A stretch of 64,000 bases of DNA, from assembly GCF_014633365.1 (NCBI RefSeq), contig NC_068340.1:15727879-15791878 (forward strand), in the 5' to 3' direction. The notes under the pieces are model-generated. The model was not told where the DNA came from, did not search any database, and was given only the letters and a program-made list of their open reading frames with translations. The position numbers and the translations under genes are program-made. Positions 55,919-64,000 of the stretch are shown piece by piece. Source of the DNA: Diospyros lotus (Eukaryota; Streptophyta; Magnoliopsida; Ericales; Ebenaceae). The first letter of the stretch is position 1, and each line of letters starts with the position of its first letter.

Positions 55919-56677
55919 CATGGTATGATAAACTCATAAACTTAATAACTATGTATCCAATCTCACTAGCGTGACTAGATGACACCTTAGGAAACTCTTT
56001 CCTGATTAATCATATTGTCTTGGCCAAAGACTTTTTCGTCACACTAATAGTAGACCATAAAAGACATTCACCCCAACTTAATGAGAATGACGAATCCTAT
56101 CCGTGAACACCTACCTACCTCCATGCACCAGCAATATATGACCACATAAATGATCGTCCCCACTTCACAATTGGATGATTTGGCACATTAGTAAATTTCA
56201 CACACCAATGCACAAGTCAATCGTGCCACTTCAAGTCAAAGGATCAGTTATACAATTGTAACTTAATGACAAGATCATTATCCACCATGTTATGTGATTA
56301 GTTATCGGTGTCACGTTCAATGCATTATTCTTTAATAACTACCCGCGAGTTTACTATAAGCATCACATGCTATGCGATATGTGTCTGAGCACCTTTAACC
56401 ATTAGTATCTCATATGAATTAAGATAGTAAAGTACGTACTAGTCCGTAATTGATTAATTAGAGTCCCCATCTGAATAATTTAAGGACCAGGAACATTTAA
56501 GAAATCCCATTATTAAATAGTCTTGTCATATATTCTTAATATCTTAAGAATAAGAATTTCACATAAGAAATCCAAGAACTTATTCATACGAAAAATTGGA
56601 AAGTAATGAATGATAAAAATTTGTCTTTATTAATATATACAAAGATACATCACATGTATTTACATGCACACTATACG

Positions 56678-59341
56678 TGTAACGCCCCGCTCCCACTTAC
56701 GGGTGTTACTCGTGAACAATTGCCCAAATTGTCCACATGCCCGGCCTTTGGTGAAGGGCGGACCTTGTTTCAAGAAGAAACGCCCTAGGTGAGAACTAGG
56801 CTCGTCCTTCCCTTCACTTAAATCCTAAGATTCACTAGCAAAGTTGGGCTTTAACCACACCACATAAGCTAATAAAGAAAATCTCCTACAAACGCCCAAT
56901 CGCCATTTTCTCATTTTTTTTTCTTTTCCCATTCAATAATTTTCACCGGGCTCGTTAAAATCATCATTTAAATCAATCCATTGATTGATTACCAAATTTA
57001 GAGGAAAAACTCAAATTTTCAATTTTTCAAATTTTTGGCATTATCTCCAAAAATGCCCGAAAAATCCATTTATTTTGAAAATTCCTCCAGGGTCCAAAAT
57101 CAATTAAGAAATGGCCCAATTTCTCCCAAAAATTCCAAATTTAAAAAAATTTGGCCGGCGTGGCCCGCTGGCGCGCCCGGGGCCCGCGCGGGGCCCCGCT
57201 GGGCTCTGGCCGCGCGGGCTGGCCGCGCCTGCCGCACGCCTGCCCGAGCGCTGGCACGGCCGCTTGCGCATGCGGCCGCCTGCCCGCACACGCGGCCGTG
57301 ACAGCCCCCGCGCGGGCAGCCGCCCATGCGGCCCTGCCCGCGCGCAGGCTGCCGCCTGCTGCTTCCAGCACTCATTTCCTCTCTCTTTTTTTTTTCTTTG
57401 GGCTATAAAACCCCAAATTTTCTAGATCTCATTTCTGAAATATATGGCTCCTAATTCCAAAATTTGGCCTCCAAAAACCCTCAAAAATTTATCCAATTAG
57501 ACGCCTTTCACACTAGGCAAAAAAAATACATCTTTCCTTCAAGTCTCACACCTTGGGTTCTATGTTAGGCTAAATTTATTCAAAAATTTCAGAATTAAAA
57601 ATCGATAAATATACACCCCAACTTCAAATTTTTTTTTTTTCTCCATAAATGAAGCTTATACACTCTCTTGATGCTTAATACAACATACAACACAAATGAA
57701 AATACATATAGCTTAAGGCTTTATCGAGCCATTACAACACATCCTTGAAACTTCTCATTCATCCATAAGCTTTCCCCTTTTGCCTTGCTCTTTCTCATGC
57801 CTTGACAACCTACATGTGAGGGTAAAAACCTCATGAGCTATTAAGCTCAATAAGGGTGCTTATGCAATAAGTATGAACATAAACATAAATCATGTAATGG
57901 CATGTGCATGCAAATGTAGTTAGGTCTTCTATGCTCTCACAACCTTTCAAGGTTTGAAGCCTTAACCTACCCCTTTCCACCATGTATCTTAACAATCCCT
58001 ATGGCCATAGCTATTATGTACATGAAGAGCATGCTTAATACAACATGAAAAGTTTATAAACATACTTACAACCATGCAAGGCCACCATCCCATGGGACCA
58101 TCCCTTACCTTTATTTATTTATTTTTTTTTAGCTTCTTTCAAGGTTCTTCAAGCTCCATCAAGCTTCCATGGCCACTCTCCCATTTTTCCCAAACCTTCT
58201 TAAAGAAAATAAAGAGTGGATTACTCAAAACCCCTTAGAAAGATGAAGAGAATAAGATAAATACACACCTTACCTCTAGGCTTCTTCTCATTCCTCTATT
58301 CTTCTTCCTTTTTCTCTCTTCATTTGCAATCCATTCAAAATGAAAAATGGAAGACTTAGCATCTTCCAAATACCCTTTTATCTCTTACAACTTCAAGGTT
58401 AGATCCTAACCCTTGGATCTTCCTTCACTTTATGAGAATAAATCCCCACCTTCCAAACTAGCACAATCCATGTGCTCTTGTCTTCTTTAATCTCCACCAT
58501 TAGATTTCTTTTACTTTTGAAGACTAGATCTCAACCATTCAAATCCCTTTACATGTGGCAATCCATGCCACTTCTCTTGAATCATTTCAACCATTAGATT
58601 TTCAAGACTTAATCTCCTCCCTTGGATCAAGTCTTCCATGCCAAAATAGCTATTTTTCTCATTTATTTTTAAGGGGACTAATTTCATGCCATCACTTGAA
58701 AGACCACTTGAGAGACATAATTCATTTCCATAATGAATTAATTAAATGCCACCATTTTCCAACCATTAATGCATGACTATTTTCTTTTCCTTTTGCATTT
58801 TCTTTTTAAGCAACATTATCATTGCCTTCATTAAATGCTAGAATGACTAATATCATTTCTTTTACATTTATTTAACTCTTCATTTAACTTGGACCACCAC
58901 TTGTCAAGTGTCACTCCATGACACCATTCTTGGCTTCCAAGCTTTAATCTCATCCATCCATGTGGCATCCCCACATTTATTCACCAAATTTAGGGAAAAT
59001 TAATTATTTTTTCACATAATTCAATATTCACCATTTTCCCTATTTCCATAATTAAATTCCTTTATGGAATTAAATTCCAAATTCTAAAATACCCTTTGTG
59101 AATTTATTAATCCCTTATCTCCACATAATTACAAAATTGGGATTTAATTCACCTACTCACCTAATTCCATATAGGAATTATTTTCAATTTACCAAAATAC
59201 CCTTTTATTAGATTTCACTATCCAAATTACCAAAATACCCCTCATAGGGCACCCCCAATCTCAAGGATCCAACACCTTCTCATGGACATTTTTTGAAATT
59301 TTCTCACTTTCTTTCTCATTCTTTTAACACCGGGTGTTACA
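56678..59341 (-). mobile_element. Ty3/gypsy-type solo LTR (2664 bp), ATACG duplication
   Basis: On the plus strand it starts TGTAACGCCCCGC and ends ACACCGGGTGTTACA, with ATACG at 56673-56677 and 59342-59346. In its own sense it starts TGTAACACCCGGTG, close to the LTR at 19853. A TTTTATAGCCC TATA-like element (57400-57413, minus) is followed by a GA-rich leader and a very GC-rich island at 57155-57365, the same layout as at 20440-20880. The five overlapping frames of 61-104 codons on both strands are artefacts of the island. Confidence 0.9.
57155..57365. other. CpG-rich island inside the solo LTR
   Basis: About 210 bp made almost only of G and C, with repeated GCGCG, GCCCG and CGGCC words, inside a 2.7-kb AT-rich LTR. 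It lies just downstream of the putative LTR TATA box in the sense of the LTR, so it would form the structured 5' leader of its RNA. Confidence 0.85.
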
Positions 59342-59974
59342 ATACGCCATCTAAATTTAATATTATGGCACATCACTAACACAAGTCACATGTAGCAAAA
59401 TGGAAGACTTCTCTTGAATAGCTTTTTGCTTCTCTTCAATGGAAAACCTACTTCTTATTCAAGCCAACAGTTGCGTCTTCAAAGTACATCAACTCATAGA
59501 GTTCTCTCCCGAACTAATGGTCACCTGTCTATTCTATCTTTTGCTCTACTTTTGTCTGATCATTCTTGAATTATAAATTTTAATTGTTGTATTTTAAAAA
59601 TAACCCTTATCTTTGAAGAGTGAGAGCTTACTAATTTATAGTCGACTTTGAGAATTTGTGATAACCATCCTCATATTCTGAGATTGACTTAGATTTGTAA
59701 AATTTTTATTTGTTACACAATTTTTGGAGAAGACTTTAGAGGTAGGTTTGCATGTCTTTGTAATGGGATTACCTCACGAGGGTACCTTTTGGGAGACCTC
59801 ATGGACTTTCCCCGAGCATCTTAGCCCTCCTTTGAGGGAGCTTACTGAGAGGATCACCTAGAGACCCATCACCCAAGAGGGTCTTCTAGATCCCTTTTGT
59901 GAGGTTTTTTCCTCTACTTTGACCCTTATGCTTTATTCTTAATTTTTGGGCTTGAGTTTTGTGGGCTCCCTACA

Positions 59975-61150
59975 ATAGGTCCAGGTCCAAGTGTGCATCA
60001 ACCATCATGCACCAAGAGAAGTTTGGTTGTGCTGTAGATAACATTCATGATCTTAGCCAACATCTACAACACCTCATGCGGTGTTCGTATTAAATTAAAT
60101 CAAGGTAAGATATATTGATTTTATTATGAGATATTTAAAAGTTAGCTAATATAAATGAGTGATCTTATATTGGCTAATATAAATGAGTGAGTTGATACAT
60201 CATGCAAGCTAAATCAGTGTAAGTCTGTAAAAAACTCATAATTATTAGTGATGGAAAAACTTGTAGACTTTTTGTATAAAGGTGGGTTAGCTCTCCTGTT
60301 TCATCTTCTAGTAGGTTAAAACCCTAATTGTGAGAGGATATAAATACCATTTTAAGAGTGGTACCATCATTAACCTCCGTTGGAGAGCACTCAAAAGCTT
60401 AAGAAAGGAAGAGAAATTCATAGATTAACTTTTTTGAAAACCTTTGCAAAGACAAATAGAAATATATATAAAATAAAGTTTGCCTATAAACCCTAACTTG
60501 TATTATGGATTAAAATTCAAATCTGTCCATAAGCCTAAGGGCATCTTAATGGGTGACGTAATTAAGTGACCTTTCATAGGCCTATGGAATAAGGCCTAGT
60601 AAGTAGTTGTCAAAAGCTTGATCAGGGATAAGTTAATCCAAGGAAGTAACCTAAAGTGATAGGGGGCGGCGGGTTGGTTTGTGGCGTTGGAGAACAAAAT
60701 CGTCAATTTTCCTATTTTGTTGGAGCAGAAGTATTTTGAATATTTCATCCATCTTGTTGAAGTGAAGTGAGTAAAGTAAAGAAGCGGAGTGGTCCTAATT
60801 AATAGCTTATATATATATATATATATCACGTATGGAAAGATCAATTGACATATTCAGCATCATCCTGGTCATTATAGAATCACTTGTACGCAACTGAGCT
60901 GAGCTAGAGAGCTACTCTTAACTAACTAAGCTGAGCTGGGAGGATGGTGCATGCTCTCTTAAGCAGGTGGAGTGCACATGAAATGGATCTTACACTTTAA
61001 CAAATATTGGGAAGAAGCATGTTTGGGGCTGTTTTATTTGCTCAAGCTTTCAAGGGTAATTCAAAGTGTCAAGACATTCTTCAATCATTAAATCTAATTC
61101 ACAAATTTTACTACTGAATTATTCAGCTCCTTCGGAAATGCTACTTAAAA
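59975..61150. other. Spacer without recognised gene
   Basis: No domain-bearing frame. A TA run occurs at 60809-60826; several small frames are AT-rich artefacts. A pair of near-repeats ACT(G/A)AGCTGAGCT occurs at 60892-60936 without a hairpin. Confidence 0.55.
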
Positions 61151-61154
61151 TTCC

Positions 61155-61159
61155 CCCCC

Positions 61160-61198
<39 letters not shown>

Positions 61199-61322
61199 AT
61201 CACATTTCTTGTCTTCTTCTGCCTGTCTTGTTCATATCGGATTTAGGTCATGTCATGGTTGTGGGTCTACGCACATTTTTAATCAAATAAAATCTCTCTC
61301 TCTCTCTCACTCTCTCTTTCTC
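61155..61322. repeat. CT and TA microsatellites
   Basis: C-run plus (CT)n at 61152-61177 followed by (TA)n at 61178-61197, and a second CT-rich tract at 61292-61322. They are simple repeats, and the frame crossing them is not a gene. Confidence 0.9.
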
Positions 61323-62969
61323 TGCGCATAAGTAGAAAGCAAGCAGGTGGGTGCTTGAGATGGGGACAATTTAAATAACATGTCGAGCCTGGCTGGCTGG
61401 GGTGTCAGGTTATCAGCCGTGTGCAACTTCCCTTGCATTCTTATCCACCAATCCTCCCTGTTTTATGTCACTTCTGGTGATGTGTCTTTGAATTGCACAA
61501 AGAAAAAAATTACGGAAACACTATTCTCAACACTCATTTCTATTAATATATTATATTTTATATTATAATAATAAAAAAATTATAATATATTAATGTACGA
61601 AGAGCAATTTCAGATCTTTTTATGCCATTGATTTTAAAAAAGAATTATTTCCAACCATTCATTTTGCTGTCCATAATTACCCTTTAATATATCTAAACTA
61701 TCTTCATTTAAAAATTTATTTTTACTCTTCTCAGTAGAGTCACTTTCTCCCTCAGAATTGTCCGCCAGCCACCATACATAATCGCCCATTCACACCGAAA
61801 AGGATGTAACCAAAAACGTTAAATATGATGGGATAAAGATAAAAAAATAAATAAAAATATAATCATAAAATAAAAGAATAATGACAATACATTCGAATGT
61901 ATATACAAATACATACATAATCTCTCTCTTGCAGATAAAAGAGATTATGTATTTATATATATGTGTCTTTGATTTTATAATCTTCGTTTAGAAATTTCGT
62001 CTTCGTGGATTCGAGTTATTGGAGTTTGAGAATGTATTTTAGGAATGACTACATCAGAATGGTTATGGCTGTGTGCGATTATAATAGAAGAGGGTATTTT
62101 TAAAAAATATTGGATACAAAGAATTATTAAAATAATTACAAAATATAAAAGAGAAAAAGTAAATTTCTATTAGTTGAGAAAAACAAAAAAATTGACTGCA
62201 AATAGAATTTTTCTTCATTTCATTCGCTAAAGCAAATGAATTGATACTTCTCTCAATTATGGATACATTTAGTTGAGTAGGATTATTTTAAAATATTTAA
62301 TTAAGATATTTGAGAATATTCAAATAAATAATCTCATATTTATCATAAGATGTACTTAAAGAAAATGACATGAATTTTTTTACATAAAATTAAATCTTCT
62401 TCCTTCCCATCTATTATGCTCGCAATGATTGTTAATTTAACTTTATTACAAATAATTTTATTTTTAACTCAATATATTAATTCTAATATACATTAATGGC
62501 AACACTCTTATTTCTACTTTTAATAAAAGTCATCACCAATAAAGTCCAACTCATTGAAAAGGGAAGTGGTTAATAATTACCATTAAAAATTCAATGATAA
62601 TTTGCACTACACACTTTGAAGCAATTAAGAGTATTGTTTTAAAATATATAAATAAAAAATAATCAAACATAACGTAATATGACAAGGATGATTATATTCT
62701 CTTCTCACATTATAGTCTATAACTGAGCTGATGATGACTGTTGTGTTGATGGAGGGAGTGCTTCCGACGCGAGCGACGTTAGGCTCCCCCCATACCTAGC
62801 CTATTCTATCACAACCCTACAACAGTGTTAAGCGATTCAACTAGCCACTGGCCTAACTTCTAAGATTCCTATTATTCTTTGTATTTTTTTTATATTGAAT
62901 CTCCTTTTATTTTTATCCCCTACATCCTATAAATATAATAATATATATAAATTAAATATATAATAATTA
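61323..62969. other. AT-rich spacer
   Basis: No gene, RNA gene or element end is recognised. TA-rich stretches at 61540-61600 and 62630-62670 may be old MITE debris. Confidence 0.55.
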
Positions 62970-63193
62970 AAGTATGTTTGATTATACATATTTATCATAA
63001 AAAATATATAATTATTATATATATTTTTTATAAAAATAATCAAACACTCTTAATTTTTTATGAAAAATATGTATGGTACAAATATTTAAAAATTTTTTTC
63101 ATAAAATTTATTTTTTAAAGAGTTGATGTGATTTTTATTTTCTAAATAATTATTATTTAAAATTAAATTTTAAGTAATATAATCAAACGCATA
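62970..63193. mobile_element. MITE candidate (about 220 bp)
   Basis: TATGTTTGATTATA at the left and TATAATCAAACGCAT at the right are inverse matches with one extra base, and an internal AATAATCAAACACT occurs. The interior is very AT-rich. TA-type flanks do not allow the target duplication to be fixed. Confidence 0.4.
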
Positions 63194-63229
63194 ATATAAT
63201 ATTTTAATAGTTATTAATACGATACGCTA

Positions 63230-63760
63230 TATACCATGGACTACATAGACGGGGGGAAGTTGCATTGATTGTGTGTGTTTTTCCACAGGCTCCTTTTTGT
63301 CTCTTTGCACGTGTTTTAAGAACGAATGATTCCGCCAATGGCCTCTTACCAGCTGTCGGTGGCGTCACCTCCATCCGATCCGATGGCTGATCTCGACTCC
63401 CCATGATCTCCCGCCGTTCAAAGTCAAACCGCCAATTCATCCAGGGCCACGCGTTGCCTGCTTGCTTGCTCACTTCCTTCCCAGCACGTGACTCTTTAAT
63501 TTCTAACTCGGCCGACGAAGGACGGAAGGATCTAGACGTTCCACCGCCGGCACGCCGGAATGTTCAGTCCACGTGTTACACAACCGCTAGCACTGTCGAT
63601 GTTAACGTTCACTTACCAACCCATCTCTGCCACGTGTCACTTCTTTAATCAAACGGTAGGACGTTTAATTATTGGCCAAGTCCTTGGCAATGGAGAGCGT
63701 CTTCCACTCAATTTTTCTTTAACCACAGTAACCCGAGGGGCAAAGGGTAAATCTATACAA
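63230..63760. promoter_or_regulatory. G-box-rich promoter-like region
   Basis: CACGTG occurs at 63308-63313, 63485-63490, 63570-63575 and 63631-63636 (contexts GCACGTGT, GCACGTGAC, CCACGTGTT and CCACGTGTC), core elements of plant ABA- and light-responsive promoters bound by bZIP and bHLH factors. The block is richer in GC than its surroundings. The 89-codon minus and 81-codon plus frames inside overlap each other and show no domain, so I read it as a regulatory region, perhaps of a gene beyond the right edge. Confidence 0.45.
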
Positions 63761-64000
63761 TGGTAAACACAGTAACAGTATTGCAATATTGTCAATAAAA
63801 TAAAATTTTAAAATATCTATCATATATTTTGTTTTAAAAAATAAAATCTATCAGCAGAATCTGAATTCATAACCTTCAAATTATAACATATACTTAGTTA
63901 TGCTATCACACTAAATTTAATCTTTATTTTAATTTTATCTAAATAATAAAAATTTAATTACAACTACTAATTATTATCATTTAATAAAGCTTCTCTTAAA
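63761..64000. other. AT-rich end of window
   Basis: No feature recognised. Words like TATCAGCAGAATCTGAATTC and CATAACCTTCAAATTA recall LTR-retroelement or gene-desert DNA but could not be placed. Confidence 0.5.

Larger units (their letters stand above)
49908..59381 (-). mobile_element. Second copia-type solo LTR, enlarged by nested insertions, CAAGT duplication
   Basis: On the plus strand it starts TGTTGGAATAG and ends GCACATCACTAACA, with CAAGT at 49903-49907 and 59382-59386. It belongs with the LTR at 46481-49891 (shared GGTATTTA(A/T)GCAACA near the left end, the block ACGC(A/T)ACACTATATGGTG, and GTGACTAGATGACAC). The present 9.5 kb includes a CACTA element (50868-54527), a duplicated flank with a second CACTA-like piece (54652-55740), and a gypsy-type solo LTR (56678-59341). 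Confidence 0.85.
46344..59974 (+). mobile_element. Gypsy-type 3' LTR split by two nested solo LTRs
   Basis: The LTR starts TGTTGTAGTGTAACC at 46344 and is interrupted at 46480. It resumes at 59387 (CACATGTAGC...) after the right duplication of the second solo LTR, and appears to end near 59974 (GGGCTCCCTACA). Without insertions it would be roughly 740 bp. The same family begins at 16211 and 10571. The right end is the least certain boundary. Confidence 0.5.

Noticed and set aside
57035..57425. Five overlapping open frames (61-104 codons) rich in Ala, Arg, Gly and Pro
   Set aside because: All come from the GC-pure island in the solo LTR 56678-59341. No domain, and mutual overlap on both strands.
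63204..63648. Small protein genes on both strands in the GC-richer right-hand block
   Set aside because: The frames overlap head to head, lack domains, and contain the CACGTG boxes. A promoter explains the composition better.

Overview
This window is nuclear DNA of a flowering plant. The evidence is a cytosolic ribosomal protein L12 gene of plant type, the first exon of a plant mitochondrial-carrier gene (SAMTL-like), CT/GA-rich plant 5' leaders, a decayed integrated plant pararetrovirus, and dense layers of Ty1/copia, Ty3/gypsy, TRIM, hAT, CACTA and MITE-like elements. There is no bacterial, organellar or active viral gene content. The species cannot be named from the sequence. A 100-N scaffold gap lies at 11651-11750.

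Layout. 1-590: probable 3' end of a hAT transposon. 590-4953: a broken minus-strand caulimovirid (pararetrovirus) copy carrying capsid, protease, reverse transcriptase and RNase H remnants. 4954-5361: a small TRIM element. 5476-8724: a decayed chromodomain-type Ty3/gypsy pol with a nested TIR transposon. 9272-9556: a possible small plant gene. 9875-10351: a 237-bp tandem duplication. 10571-11240: a gypsy LTR. 11751-12354: the 5' exon of a SAMTL-like carrier gene running into the gap, with an apparent one-base frameshift near its start. 14001-19847: gypsy remnants interrupted by a 2.2-kb copia solo LTR. 19853-22345: a gypsy-type solo LTR. 23270-27150: a minisatellite split by a hAT element that itself holds a solo LTR. 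27150-33480: a rearranged copia element with LTRs nested inside it. 34129-34629: the intact RPL12 gene. 36777-39669: a gag-only LTR element (TR-GAG type). 40419-40774: a foldback MITE. 41060-46480 and 59387-59974: more LTR and gypsy gag remnants. 46481-59381: two copia-type solo LTRs inserted 16 bp apart, enlarged by a nested solo LTR, a CACTA element, a second CACTA-like piece and a gypsy-type solo LTR. 60000-64000: AT-rich DNA with a MITE candidate and a cluster of four CACGTG boxes near 63.3-63.6 kb that may be the promoter of a gene outside the window.

Only RPL12 is convincingly intact and functional. The strongest structural result is the reconstruction of nested insertions from paired target-site duplications (TSDs) read directly from the sequence: TTTAC, TTTAC, TCACA, AGTTA, GTTCT, TGACT, CAAGT, ATACG and ACC, plus a near-match 8-bp hAT duplication. 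Most LTR retrotransposons here survive as solo LTRs, so LTR-LTR recombination has removed many internal regions. I found no new multi-gene system. The candidates for something undescribed are short structured motifs conserved inside the LTRs: a hairpin near the 3' end, a U3 inverted repeat, TCGA-core short-repeat arrays and GC-rich islands.
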